64,000 nt of DNA from Acanthosepion lycidas (GCA_963932145.1 OZ010586.1:77314503-77378502), one strand, 5' to 3'; positions 32,139 through 42,239 are shown, counted from the first letter of the stretch. Numbers and translations are program-made. Notes: a model not told the origin generated them from the sequence alone.

Positions 32139-33037
32139 CGAGGGTCATTCAATAAATAAGGTGAATTTTTCGGTATAAGGACTTCTAATACAGATAGAAG
32201 CTTACTTGTTTTTTTATTTTTCAATGTAGTCTCCCAGCACTGTCACACGCTTTTCCCATCTGTACACAAACTTCCATATTTCCTCAGCGTAAAAATCTTT
32301 GGACTGATGTCTCAGCCAGTCGCTCACAACACTTTTGACTTCATTGTCACTTTTAAACTTCATGCCTCTTGTGAATGCTTTCAAGGGACCAGACATGTGA
32401 ATGTCTGAAGGAGCAAGGTCTGGGCTGTAAGGGCGATGAGGGAGCAGTTCCCAGCCAAGCTCGTTGATAGTCTGCACCATTTGGGCTGCTGTGTGAGGCC
32501 TTGCATTGTCATGATGCAAGATGACTCCTTCTGACTGATGACCCCTGCATTTGTTCTTTTTGTCTTTCTTGACCTGCCACAGCAGTTCACAGTAGTTCTT
32601 CTGTCAGACTGAATGAGGTCATTGACTGATTCGATCACCTCAGGAGACCTCATTTCTGTAGGCCTCCCAGGCCTGTCTTCATCCTCAACACTGCTCCGTT
32701 CTTCTTTAAACAATTTAGCCCACTTGTAGACATATTTTGGCTGAAACATGTGGCACCATACACAGTTGACATTCTCCTATATATTTCAACTGGTTTGCAC
32801 CCTTCAACAACCAAAAACTTGATAACTGACCAGTGTTCAATCCTGGTGCATGCTTCTTAGTCAGCCATCTTTGTTAATCACCAAAACTCTCAAAGTTTTT
32901 TTTTTAATCTGCAAAAGAATTTAACTCAATGTGAAAAAGAGGTAAAACAAAAAAAAAAATAAATAAAAAAGTAAGGTTCTATCTGTATTAGAAGTCCTTA
33001 TACCAAAAAATTCACCTTATTTATTGAATGACCCTTG
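32139..33037 (-). mobile_element. Mariner element (DD34D type), 899 bp, inserted in a LINE
   Basis: The ends are inverted over about 65 bp: the left reads CGAGGGTCATTCAATAAATA, the right ends TTTATTGAATGACCCTTG. They share AAGGTGAATTTTT and AAGGACTTCTAATACAGATA. TA lies on both sides. The transposase inside is deleted in the middle. Confidence 0.93.
32214..32880 (-). pseudogene. Mariner transposase, central deletion
   Basis: From 32880 down: an N-terminal HTH region (VEGCKPVEIYRRM-like, then FQPKYVYKWAKLFKEERSSV and EDRPGRP) and SPEVIESVNDLIQSDRRTTV. This jumps to RKTKRTNAGVISQKES and a frameshift. Then HHDNARPHTAAQMVQTIN with a catalytic D, and PYSPDLAPSD with the last D 34 residues later. 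The C-terminus reads WKFVYRWEKRVTVLGDYIEK. The first catalytic D and about 90 codons are lost, so it is inactive. Confidence 0.88.
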
Positions 33038-33529
33038 TATTTAGAGATTCTTGTTAAAAAAAGATTGGGCAATGTTATTGGTCCTGACCTGGCATCTCAG
33101 CTTCAGTCACTTTTTCACAGTCATAATGTAGCTTCTCTGTGTCTTTTCTAGAAATGTTTTCATGGTAAATATTCTGATGAACACTAGACTCTACTAATTC
33201 AAGCACAGTACTAGATTGGTGGCAAGGTCTCATTTCCAGTTGAAAATGCTAGATGTAACCATCGGTTCTATATTAGTAGCTTTTCCATCACTCTTTTCAC
33301 TTGTAGAACTCTCTTCTGGCTTTTTGCTTTCCAGTCAACTTTGATTTTCAAAAATTTAAATGCAATCTCAATCATTATCTTCTGTCTTCTTAATTCCTGT
33401 TCTTTTGTTATTCTCTTTCCTTAATAATGATTTTTTCTCATATTTTTTCATACTCAGTAACCTCTTTTCATCTTAGAGGCTTTATTGCCTTTCTAGATGT
33501 GAAATGATTTAAAAAAAAAAACAAACAAA

Positions 33530-33740
33530 TACAATTGGGAAAAACACATCACCTCCCTGACCCTCACTAGCTATGTTTTAAATTGACTGGGTTTGCTTCC
33601 TTTGGGGTGCCAGCCAGTCAAGAAGAAGGAAAACACTGAATTCAAAACTTGCCTAAGAAGGGATGGACTTCATCTATCTATACTGACGTAGATGCAACCC
33701 TGTTGTTAGGGTTGCAGTATATGACATGCGTCGACAACAC
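33530..33740 (+). mobile_element. SINE copy
   Basis: Body blocks AGCTATGTTTTAAATTGAC, CAGTCAAGAAGAAGGAAAAC, GAATTCAAAACTTGCCTAAG and GATGGACTTCATCTATCTAT, then ACCCTGTTGTTAGGGTTGCA at the 3' side. Confidence 0.65.
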
Positions 33741-33777
33741 TAATGTAGTTTTGGGGACTCCTGCACCATGTTCCGAT

Positions 33778-34505
33778 GCACCAGTAGTGTAATGTTTAGC
33801 AATTTGGAAAGTGAAATTAGGAAAGTATGACTTTATCTCTTCTCCCCCCAGCTATAGAGTAAATAGCAGGAAGAACTGGGATTGCTTGCATTGAGGTGGC
33901 AACCAGCTTAGGAGAAGGAAAACTCTGAATTTAAAACTAACTTGAAGTTTGGGTGTCAAAACCAGTGGTTCCCAAATGGTGTGGTATGCCGCATACAAGC
34001 AGAAGAAGAGGATAGCAGGTGTGGCAGAATGATTGAAAAGACAATCAAAGATTTAGAAACAATTTTTAAAAATTCACATGCTAAAACAAATATGATTTTG
34101 AATTTAAAATATTATTATGGATTACTTGTAATTGCATGCATGAGTCCCAATATAAATAGTTATAAATAATTATTGACTGATTTTATCATTGTGATGTTTT
34201 TGCATTATATCAAGTATTAAGAATATAGTAACTAGGCTCCTCAAATTGAAATAGAGAGTTATCAATGATAATTTTCTGATTTCAAATCTGTGGTTATCTC
34301 CCTTTAATACTCTCTCTGTTTTTATTTCTAAATGTACTTTTTATCACATAAAATTTGATGAGCTATGAGCAAATTTTTATTCCGAAAATGTGCCCCAGAG
34401 AAAAAAATGTTTGAGAACCATTCCTCTAGATGCACCACCACGAATATAGCTTCAGTACATGTGCCACTACAACCCTAAAGTGTTATGGAATTCATGATGT
34501 TTTGA
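33778..34505 (+). mobile_element. SINE copy split by a hAT-like element
   Basis: The head reads ACCAGTAGTGTAATGTTTAG, and the body has CAGCTATAGAGTAAATAGCA and TTAGGAGAAGGAAAACTC up to 33961. After the insertion, 34433-34505 continues GTACATGTGCCACTAC and AACCCTAAAGTGTTATGG, as in the copy at 31750-31810. Confidence 0.65.
33962..34432. mobile_element. hAT-like non-autonomous element
   Basis: The left end reads CAGTGGTTCCCAAATGG and the right end reads TGTTTGAGAACCATTC. This imperfect inverted pair is typical of hAT (Charlie-like) ends. No 8-bp target duplication is visible and there is no transposase. The 75-codon frame at its left end is not a gene. Confidence 0.55.
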
Positions 34506-35396
34506 CAAATAAATTAATAAATTCCTCTTGTAAAACTTGAATATTAATACATCTTCATTTCAAAACTATAGCTACTTTCCTTGCTTTAACTCCAGTGTTT
34601 TTAAAGGCCATCATAGAGTCGGACTAATGCTGAACTAAAATGAAAAAGAAAAAAACAGTTTTTGATTAATGTTCATTGTTTTTATTCGATTGTAAACTAA
34701 TCATGTAACAAAAAAAAATTCTTGTTGAGAAAACTTTAAAAATTTAGCCATAAATTTTGATTTATTTTATGTGTATTTGTGAATTTAAATTTATTTTTGA
34801 AAACAATTATCACATTTTTATGTGGATTTTATGGTCCATTTTTTTGTTAGTAAAAGCATGGGTAGTTAATAAATTAAAGAATTTTCATACTTTCTCCAAA
34901 GAACTCTGAAGAGTAAGCCATAAAAAATATTTTAGAGAAACTAAACAATATGGTAAAAACACTCACTGTTACATTCTTGCATGCATCTCTGCTTGAAAAG
35001 GAATTAATCATGTTTTTTTAAATCAGTATCACTCCATGCATGGCAGAAAAGCCGCTAAGACACAAGGGGGTTACTGGGTATGGAAGAATTAGGAACAGAA
35101 ACATTAATAATGAGCGGGAAGAGAAAAGGGCAATCAAATGGACAGTAGATGCCGATTGACATTCCATTTAATTTTTTCCAGCTTAAAGTTGTCTGGAAAG
35201 AATGGAGGCAGAAGGGAGTTTCACAAGCAAGTGGTATGAGAAAAGAAACTGTTAGCATAGAATTTACAGCTACACCTAGCCAGGTCAACTGTAAAAAATT
35301 ATCAAAAAACTGTTTTACACACACACACACACACATATGTATATAAAATATCATACATCGTACATTGTGTACTGGGGCTAAATTTTTGTTTGTTTA

Positions 35397-35765
35397 TTTA
35401 GCAGCATATCAAAACCTTATGGGTTATTTCATGCTGAAATTCATTTTTCTTGGAAGCATTAATAGTTTCTTTTACAAAAATGTATTGCTGGTAACTTTTT
35501 TTTTCTTTACAGAAATGTTTGCTGGTAATATTTTTAACTATAAAAATATATTGCTTATATTTTTACTATAAAAAATGTTAAACATTCATAGTGTTTTGAT
35601 CTGAGCTTGAGAGTTAACTATTTGCCCATACCTGGGACCCTATCAGTTGTTACCACTCTGAGTCAGAGTGGATCTGGGAACAATAGAAATTAAGGGGTGG
35701 TTCTATGCTCCTTAAAACCCCCAACCTTACTGCTGGATGTAGTTTATCGTCATACCCAGGAAAAT
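35397..35765 (+). repeat. Dispersed repeat A, copy 4
   Basis: Starts TAGCAGCATATCAAAACC and TTATGGGTTATTTCATG. It has TATTGCTGGTAA units at about 35480-35560, then the shared tail CTATTTGCCCATACCTGGGA, AATTAAGGGGTGGTT and GATGTAGTTTATCGTCATAC. Confidence 0.78.
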
Positions 35766-35940
35766 AGGTGCTATTAAAATAGTTCTCAAAGTATAATAAC
35801 AAGGCTATATATCAATATTTAAATTAAGCAAGGGTCAGTTTTCAATCTGCAATTGAAAATTACATTGTGAATGAAATTCAGAGTTGTGTTACTGGTTAGG
35901 AAAAAAATGTATATATATCAATATATATATATATTGTCAT

Positions 35941-35983
35941 CCACAGACAGAGAGTTTCGTTGTATCACAACTCTTCAGTGCGA
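35941..35983 (-). ncRNA. Hammerhead ribozyme, copy 1 (complete core)
   Basis: On the minus strand: CTGAAGA (35978-35972) fits the CUGANGA core. Stem II is GTTGT (35971-35967), loop GAT, ACAAC (35963-35959). GAAAC follows (35958-35954), loop TCTCT, then GTC (35948-35946). Stem III is the minimal two pairs A55-T47 and C54-G48. Stem I pairs 35945-35941 (TGTGG) with 35979-35983 through five pairs, two of them GU. All core positions required for cleavage after C35946 are present. Confidence 0.75.
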
Positions 35984-36255
35984 CTAGATATCCGGTTGCC
36001 TCTAGCTAGGATAAAAACAAGGCTGAATTGGCATCAGTTGAAGATTCTACTCGTAAGCCATTGGCACATGGCAGGAATGAAGGTGAATTTAAGTGTATTT
36101 ATTTTTAGATAAACACACAGTGACTGAGAGAACTCAATTTGCTTTACTGAAGAGTCTTGCATTATTAGCAATAATAGGCACTGTTTACAAACTCACACTT
36201 TCACTCCAGAGAACTCAACCAAAATAAATTTTTCAGGAGCATATATATTGTCATC

Positions 36256-36296
36256 CACAAACAGACTGGTTCGCTGTATCACAGCTCATCAGTGTG
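36256..36296 (-). ncRNA. Hammerhead ribozyme, copy 2 (one core defect)
   Basis: On the minus strand: CTGATGA (36292-36286), stem II GCTGT, loop GAT, ACAGC (36285-36273), then GAACC instead of GAAAC (36272-36268), loop AGTCT, and GTT (36262-36260). Stem I pairs 36259-36256 (TGTG) with 36293-36296 (CACA in minus sense). The compensatory change in stem II relative to copy 1 (GTTGT/ACAAC against GCTGT/ACAGC) supports a selected RNA fold. The A15.1 to C change would weaken cleavage. Confidence 0.72.
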
Positions 36297-36397
36297 TCTA
36301 TATATCTAGTTGCTTCTAGCTAGAATCGAAACCTGTCTGAATTGGCATCAGTCAGTTTAGCAAGAAGATAGATTAAAATATAAATTCAAGATTTTTT

Positions 36398-36399
<2 letters not shown>

Positions 36400-36466
<67 letters not shown>
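36400..36466. repeat. (TA)n(GA)n microsatellite
   Basis: TA run followed by GAGAGA, abutting the left mariner end. Confidence 0.95.
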
Positions 36467-37245
36467 GGTGTGAGGGTAAATTGTCGCTATTTTGTATTTT
36501 GAAGTTTACACACCATCTTTGAGAAAAAAAAACCCACCATAATGCAATTCACTCTGCCAGGAATTTGGAATTGATATTCTCTAATGCTTGACATTTGCCC
36601 TGGAAGCTCCATTACGAACATTTCAGAGTATTTTGGTGCAAATGATTCGGAAAGAGTTATATGAATCTAATGGTGATTAAAAAGGTATAACAGCTTGAAA
36701 AACTCACTCTTATTGTTCTGAAAAGAACTCCTGAATTTGTTTGTAAGGGATTCAGACTTAACATGGAGGGCTACATCAAGAGTCTTGAGGAGGTAATGTT
36801 GTCCTAGGTGGCTGCTGGAAGATCTTATGTCTAGCTACAGGACTCTGCACCATGGCATACAAACAGGAGAACTTTGTCATGGTTGTCCAACAAATTCTGC
36901 AACCACATCAGCCCTTACATCTGCCCACCTAACTCCCCAGACTTCAACTATCCTTGATTATTATGTGTTGGGTGCAGTTGATTGAGAGATCAACAAAATT
37001 CCTTGCAACATCAAAGATGAACTGAAGGCACGGTTTATGGCAGCATTCAACAAATTAAACAGAGAGACCATCCATAAGAGTTGCAGAAGATTTTGAAAAT
37101 TCTGGAGGCAAATGGCAATTTTATTGAATAAATTCAGTCTTTAGTATTTCATGATATCTTTGTATAATTCTGGTGAATATATTAAAATGAGATGTCAGTG
37201 ATATTGTGATTTTTACATAATTTAGATGACAATTTATCCGTCGCG
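36467..37245 (+). mobile_element. Mariner (DD37D-like) deletion derivative
   Basis: The left end GAGGGTAAATTGTCGCTATT and right end GACAATTTATCCGTCGCGCTC are inverted. Between them is a broken transposase and a 3' UTR (37140-37225) with TTTAGTATTTCATGATAT. The same 3' end occurs inverted at 62329-62480 and 63068-63224. Confidence 0.75.
36595..37130 (+). pseudogene. Mariner transposase (DD37D-like), broken
   Basis: N-terminal ITNISEYFGAN, SNGD and KGITA. After a deletion comes LNMEGYIKSLEEV, then SYVxLQDSAPWHTNRRTLSW with the second catalytic D, and CPPNSPDFN. After a one-base frame change it reads LDYYVLGAV, placing the last D about 37 residues on. It then reads INKIPCNIKDELKARFMAAF, NKLNRETIHKSCRRF and EANGNFIE at the end. 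DD37D spacing is typical of maT-like elements. Several stops and one large deletion. Confidence 0.75.
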
Positions 37246-37284
37246 CTCTTTATGCACAGATACATTCATGTCTATACATGAATA

Positions 37285-37330
37285 TATGTGCATGTGTGTG
37301 TGCATGTGTGTGTATGTGTGTGTGTGCATT
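37285..37330. repeat. (TG)n-rich tract
   Basis: GTGTGTGTGCATGTGTGTG repeats. Confidence 0.85.
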
Positions 37331-37431
37331 GTGATATAGTAAAATAACACAAATGGAGACCCATAAATAATAAGGTTCATTGAAAATATTTTTCAAAAGT
37401 CTTAAATCAAAATCTTATCTATACCCTTCAT

Positions 37432-37432
37432 A

Positions 37433-37488
<56 letters not shown>

Positions 37489-37540
37489 CTAAATATACCT
37501 TCATATACCTTCATATGTATATATATATATATATATATAT
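37432..37540. repeat. (TA)n microsatellites
   Basis: Two TA runs (37432-37486 and 37518-37540) separated by a duplicated ATACCTTCATAT block. Confidence 0.95.
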
Positions 37541-37704
37541 GGTGGTGGACTTTCCTGCTGTATTTTGACATATGAGGCTCAAGCAAACAGTACATATGAT
37601 TAGATTATAGGGGTAAAGGCTTTGTGCAGATCCAACCATATTTTTTGAAGGGCCCAATAAAGAGACCTGTTGCACTACATGCCACAAGGTCCTTAAATGA
37701 CCCT

Positions 37705-37915
37705 CCACAGGTTTTGAATTCAGAGTTGTTCTTCTCCTAGACCAGTTGCCATCTAAGGCTATAGAATCCAGTCTTTCCTGCTATTTACTCATAGCTGCAG
37801 GAAGTAGAAGAGAATTAATACCTTTCTCAAGCTTGTAAATGAATGCAATGGATTCGATTGGAATTCGAACTTGCCTCTCTGATTCTCAATCTGAGCCACT
37901 ATCCACTACTCATAT
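37705..37915 (-). mobile_element. tRNA-derived SINE
   Basis: On the minus strand: AGTAGTGGATAGTGGCTCAG (A-box-like), then GAGGCAAGTTCGAATTCC (B-box-like). This is followed by TACAAGCTTGAGAAAGGTAT, GCAGCTATGAGTAAATAGCA and CTTAGATGGCAACTGGTC. It is the same order as at 58780-58995 and 33778-33961. Confidence 0.8.
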
Positions 37916-37936
37916 ATATATATCTGCATCACAATC

Positions 37937-37958
37937 CCCCTTTGACTTGTCAAAGGGG
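37937..37958. other. Perfect 10-bp hairpin
   Basis: CCCCTTTGAC, TT, GTCAAAGGGG: a 10-bp stem with a 2-nt loop just outside the SINE head. Function is unknown. Confidence 0.6.
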
Positions 37959-38147
37959 TAATGTGGAATTCTTCATTTTTTGTCAGGTTCTTTTGTGCAT
38001 TTAGGTGTCTTTGTGGTAATGCATTTTTGTTGTTCATTAGGAATTCAGCTAGATATAAAAAATAAAGAAAATTATAAGAAAATTCTAAAATTTCTTAAAC
38101 CCCCAGCACCCCTCCTTCATGTGCACGTGTAGTCAAACAAATTTAGT

Positions 38148-38174
38148 CTGAAGTCCAGAAGGACGAAACATATC
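38148..38174 (+). ncRNA. Hammerhead-like relic
   Basis: CTGAAGTCCAGAAGGACGAA, then ACATATC. A perfect GTCC/GGAC stem II and the GAAAC block are present, but three core bases of CTGATGA are missing. It matches the motif at 62085-62114, so it is a relic of the same family and inactive. Confidence 0.45.
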
Positions 38175-38271
38175 ACAAATACATTTTATCAACTTTGTCA
38201 TTTATATATATGAATTCACGCAGATGTGCTTATATACATCTAAAAATATCTTTGTTTATCTGTTTTGTATG

Positions 38272-38335
38272 TATGTATGAATGATAGTATGTATGAATGA
38301 TAGTATGTATGAATGATAGTATGTATGAATGATAG
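38272..38335. repeat. 16-bp minisatellite, 4 units
   Basis: The unit TATGTATGAATGATAG is repeated four times without change. Confidence 0.95.
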
Positions 38336-38680
38336 TGTCCCCAATTATAAGATGAAAGAAATAAGCTGTGAAAATGCAATCGAATTATGTAAATGAAATA
38401 TTCTTTATTCATTGCTTCTTAATAAAAAGAAAATAAAGATATACCGTAGACCATTATAAAAAGGTGCCTGTTGTACTTGTTAGTCACTCCATGAAAGATT
38501 AGTGTTAAAAGTGAAACTTTAGTGTGTGTTTAAAATAGATGAGTCTCGTTAAATATCGATTAACTTGCAAATTAAGTAAACTTGAATTCTTTAACAATTT
38601 TGTCAAAAGTTTTTGTACTTCTTTGAACAGTTAACAATTTCTTTCAAAGCAATCCAAATATTCCAGTAATAAATGCTGAA

Positions 38681-40013
38681 ATACCATTAATACCTTTAAT
38701 ACCTTTAATACCATTAATACCTTTAATACCTTTAATACCATTAATACCTTTAATACCTTTAATACCATTAATACCTTTAATACCTTTAATACCATTAATG
38801 CCATTAATACCTTTAATACCATTAATACCTTTAATACCATTAATACCTTTAATACCTTTAATACCATTAATGCCATTAATACCTTTAATACCTTTAATAC
38901 CATTAATACCATTAATACCTTTAATACCTTTAATACCATTAATGCCATTAATACCTTTAATACCTTTAATACCATTAATACCTTTAATACCATTAATACC
39001 TTTAATACCTTTAATACCATTAATGCCATTAATACCTTTAATACCATTAATACCTTTAATACTTTTAATACCATTAATACCATTAATACCTTTAATACCA
39101 TTAATACATTTAATACCATTAATACCATTAATACATTTAATACCATTAATACCTTTAATACCTTTAATACCATTAATACCTTTAATACCATTAATACCTT
39201 TAATACCTTTAATACCATTAATACCTTTAATACCATTAATACCTTTAATACCGTTAATACCATTAATACCTTTAATACCATTAATACCTTTAATACCTTT
39301 AATACCATTAATACCATTAATACCTTTAATACCATTAATACCATTAATGCCATTAATACCTTTAATACCATTAATACCTTTAATACCTTTAATACCATTA
39401 ATACCTTTAATACCATTAATACCTTTAATACCTTTAATACCATTAATACCATTAATACCATTAATACCTTTAATACCATTAATACCTTTAATACCTTTAA
39501 TACCATTAATACATTTAATACCATTAATACCTTTAATACCTTTAATACCATTAATGCCGTTAATACCTTTAATACCTTTAATACCATTAATACCTTTAAT
39601 ACCATTAATGCCATTAATACCTTTAATACCATTAATACCTTTAATACCTTTAATACCATTAATACATTTAATACCATTAATACCTTTAATACCTTTAATA
39701 CCATTAATGCCGTTAATACCTTTAATACCTTTAATACCATTAATACCTTTAATACCATTAATGCCATTAATACCTTTAATACCATTAATACCTTTAATAC
39801 CATTAATACCTTTAATACCTTTAATACCATTAATGCCATTAATACCTTTAATACCATTAATGCCATTAATACCTTTAATACCATTAATACCTTTAATACC
39901 ATTAATACCTTTAATACCTTTAATACCATTAATACCATTAATACCTTTAATACCTTTAATACCATTAATACCTTTAATACCTTTAATACCATTAATACCT
40001 TTAATACCTTTAA
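38681..40013. repeat. 9-bp minisatellite, about 148 units (1.33 kb)
   Basis: The unit is WTTAATACC with two main types, ATTAATACC and TTTAATACC, and rarer variants with ATGCC, ACA or GTTAAT. They are arranged in larger blocks such as T-T-A (27 bp) and T-A, not at random. Because 9 is a multiple of 3 and the unit has no stop in three of six frames, frames of 410, 453 and 479 codons run across it (IPL, VLK/VLM and GIK/GIN repeats). They start and stop at the array edges and are not evidence of a protein. Confidence 0.97.
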
Positions 40014-40164
40014 ACACTGACAATAAATAAAATACTGGTTTGGGTAACAGATATTCTGTGTTACTTTTCAGCATCTTCAGCAAGTATTACAATACTCATA
40101 TCATCACACTGTCTCTGAGCTTCAGATAACGATTCTTCCTTTATGAGCTGTGTCCCTTTCAGGA

Positions 40165-40440
40165 TGTGAACGATTATAGCTCCAATCCTCCCCCCTCTCA
40201 GAAATATTTGTCTTTTTACCGCCACACCAGCCACAGTTCTGTCATCAATTTACACAGGCTTCATAAAATACACCTACTCACTGTTCCTCTTGCCTTCAAT
40301 GTGTGTTATATTTTACAAGCATTCTTTTCTCAGAAACTTCAGCTGTTCGCTTTCTAATTATAAGTAATTTGTTTCCATTTTTTTAAAAAACTTTCTCGTT
40401 GTCCATCCATGATATTATCAGCATTCTTCTCACATGTTTA
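40165..40440 (+). repeat. Dispersed repeat B, copy 2
   Basis: Shares AGAAATATTTGTCTTTTTAC, CTCTTGCCTTCAATGTGT, CAGAAACTTCAGCT and ATAAGTAATTTG with 9885-10165 in the same order. Confidence 0.5.
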
Positions 40441-40504
40441 TTGTCTTGTTTCTATTTACCTACAAGTTGTCTAGCATTCCCCGTTATACAGAAGGATCGA
40501 TATT

Positions 40505-40640
40505 ATATAGAAGCTTAGGCACAGAATGAGAAATTGGAGAGTTGAGATCAAATTTCAATCAAGCTCATTACATTCACTTATGCCAAATACACTTCAAAAA
40601 GGCATGAATCCATCCCCTCCCCTATATATGGGTTAAACAT
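40505..40640 (+). mobile_element. SINE copy, degraded
   Basis: Head TTAGGCACAGAATGAGAAAT, then GAGATCAAATTTCAAT in the B-box place, CATTCACTTATGCCAAATAC, GGCATGAATCCATCCCCTC and TATATGGGTTAAA. Same order as the copy at 59105. Confidence 0.6.
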
Positions 40641-40724
40641 AAAACTTGCATCAGGAAATATTCTTATTATTAAATTAGATATTGTTAATGCAATATTTAC
40701 TCACAAAAAATAATTATTCATGCA

Positions 40725-40795
40725 CACCAAAAATACGTTTTGGCTTTAAATAACCCACAAAGGGTTGATAGTCCATAAAAACACTAATCAATCAA
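40725..40795 (-). repeat. Dispersed repeat A, 5' fragment
   Basis: The complement of AAATAACCCACAAAGGGTTG, with an AATCAATCAATCAAT run, matches the start of copy 1 at 5385-5450. Confidence 0.65.
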
Positions 40796-40937
40796 TCAAT
40801 AAATCAACCTAGCAGTCCAGCAATCTTTTATTTGTTTTTAATGAAATTTCCTGTTTCATAATGTTTTCTTTAGCTTTTGGAAGGCAAAGGAGTCCTCAGA
40901 AATTTATTAATTAGTTGGTTAATTACATGGGTTGTGT

Positions 40938-40938
40938 T

Positions 40939-40969
<31 letters not shown>

Positions 40970-40996
40970 CTATTATTATTATTATTATTATTATAG
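40938..40996. repeat. (AAT)n/(TTA)n inverted microsatellite
   Basis: AATAATAAT, a GAC interruption, then TATTATTAT; the halves can pair. Confidence 0.95.
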
Positions 40997-41430
40997 TATA
41001 TTTATATAAGTGCAGTATATTTTACTTTTTAAAAAAAAATGGTAGATTATGTAAGCAACATATTGAGATAACTGACGACTTAGTTTCTGATTGTCCAATC
41101 ATGACTACAAAGAAATATAAAGGTCCATTTGATAAGATTAGGCAGTATATTTATTGTGAGATTTGTAAATATGTTGAAAAATCATATAAACATTCCCATG
41201 AAGTAATGATAAAGAGCCGTGATGTTACTTTTCTTTGGGACTTTACCATTCATAGTAGCAGATGTATAAAAGTATATTGACAATACTGAGGGATTAAAGA
41301 CTTCTTCTATATGCCAAAACCCTTCAGGACATGCGGGAACTTGACTTCTCTAAAATTTGCTATCACTTTTAAATCAAAAAGTATGATTTTATGACGTTAG
41401 ATGACCATCATCAGACAATCATCGTGCATG

Positions 41431-41676
41431 TTACACATAACCTATCAATAATACTTTGATATTGGCAGCAATAATCAATTGCCCATCTAGGAGAAAGATG
41501 GGCTTAGTTTGACACAGTGTAAAGCCAGCCATGTCAGATGGCAGAGTCTTCATGACAGAGATATTTCGTTTTAAGCATTTCCCTGCAAGCAAGACGATAA
41601 TGTCACTAAGATTCAATACTGAAATTGAAAGAAATTGCGAAGAAATTAGTGAGGAGAGATGGCAATAAAATAACAT
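41431..41676 (-). CDS. Unassigned open frame beside a LINE
   Basis: An 81-codon frame. The C-terminal half reads ISVMKTLPSDMAGFTLCQTK then PIFLLDGQLIIAA and looks coding-like. I do not recognise it, and the N-terminal half is low complexity. It is probably part of a repeat. Confidence 0.25.
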   Translation of the reverse strand: MLFYCHLSSLISSQFLSISVLNLSDIIVLLAGKCLKRNISVMKTLPSDMAGFTLCQTKPIFLLDGQLIIAANIKVLLIGYV

Positions 41677-41699
41677 AATTTAGAAAGATAGAAGATGGT

Positions 41700-42190
41700 G
41701 ATTGACATAGAATTTAAATTTTTGAAGATTGTAAATTATAATCATGATCTTCATTTAACCTCCCTGTAGTTGGTCGGAACTCCATTAACAATCCCTTACC
41801 ACACCGCTTGACATTGTTGTTCCCAGGTCCCCAATATCCAACCCTATGTCCTGAGTCATGGTGTCTGGGATAGTCAACTTTTGTGAGAAGACATCTCCAG
41901 AAGGATGCCATAAAAGTAAGGATGATACAACCTCCCCATCCGCTCGGTGACAGTGGATGACAAACTGCAATAGGTTTTTTTTTAGCTGAAGAGAGATTTG
42001 TCTTAGTTCTCAGTAAATTGTCTTAAGCATTGCATGGGGTCTCCAACTGATGCTCTTGATTTTTCTAAGCAGATTTGAATATATTCCATCCAGCTGTCTT
42101 TCAAGACAAACAGATAATGTCCAAGTTTCTGGTCCATACAGTAGGACTGGTTCAATCAGTGTATGAAAGGTTTGGATTTTTAAAGAGGAT
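41700..42190 (-). pseudogene. LINE C-terminal relic (GHC-RA-EVVSSLLLW family)
   Basis: From 42190 down: TLIEPVLLYGPETWTLSV, LERQLDGIYSNLLRKIKS and WRPHAML. After a frame change: FVIHCHRADGEVVSSLLLWH, KLTIPDTMTQDIGLDIGDLG and TMSSGVVRD. This matches the LLYG-E-W / GHC-RA-GE-VS-L-LW / YPD-L--DTG---DLG--M-DR order of a LINE family distinct from the others here. Broken by a frameshift near 41980. Confidence 0.72.
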
Positions 42191-42239
42191 GGAATGTTCT
42201 TATGCTAAATATTGTGAAGTTTGTTACATGCATCACATG

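Larger units (their letters stand above)
31990..33520 (+). pseudogene. LINE (CR1/Jockey-like) 3' end split by a mariner
   Basis: The first segment, to 32138, has the ATCTATCTTACACATTTATA and GCTACTGCATCTAGTCTGGT blocks. The second, from 33038, continues TTAGAGATTCTTGTTAAA, then NVIGPDLASQLQSLFHSHN-like. Later segments give FSWxIF, RTRFKH and SLSITLFTCRTLFW, and the tail TTAGAGGCTTTATTGCC plus poly-A at 33520. Joining at the TA target restores the family order seen at 16840-16900. Confidence 0.8.
35935..36352 (-). mobile_element. Retrozyme-like tandem repeat with two hammerhead ribozymes
   Basis: A 110-120-bp segment occurs twice in direct orientation (35935-36050 and 36246-36352), each with a hammerhead on the minus strand. 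The predicted self-cleavage points lie after 36260 and 35946, so one processed monomer would be 314 nt (36259 to 35946). There is no open frame. Metazoan retrozymes are known as short non-coding tandem repeats with type I hammerheads that yield circular RNAs; this layout fits, with about 1.3 units left. Confidence 0.72.

Noticed and set aside
38272-40013. CRISPR-like array
   Set aside because: Units are contiguous short tandem repeats without unique spacers, in a eukaryotic context.
38644-40083. Open frames of 410-479 codons with GIK/GIN, VLK/VLM and IPL repeats
   Set aside because: They are products of a 9-bp tandem repeat lacking stops in three frames. Frames are open on both strands at once and end at the array edges.
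41545-41600. Possible hammerhead around GAAATATCTCTGTC on the minus strand
   Set aside because: No CTGANGA core or stem II in the right place.
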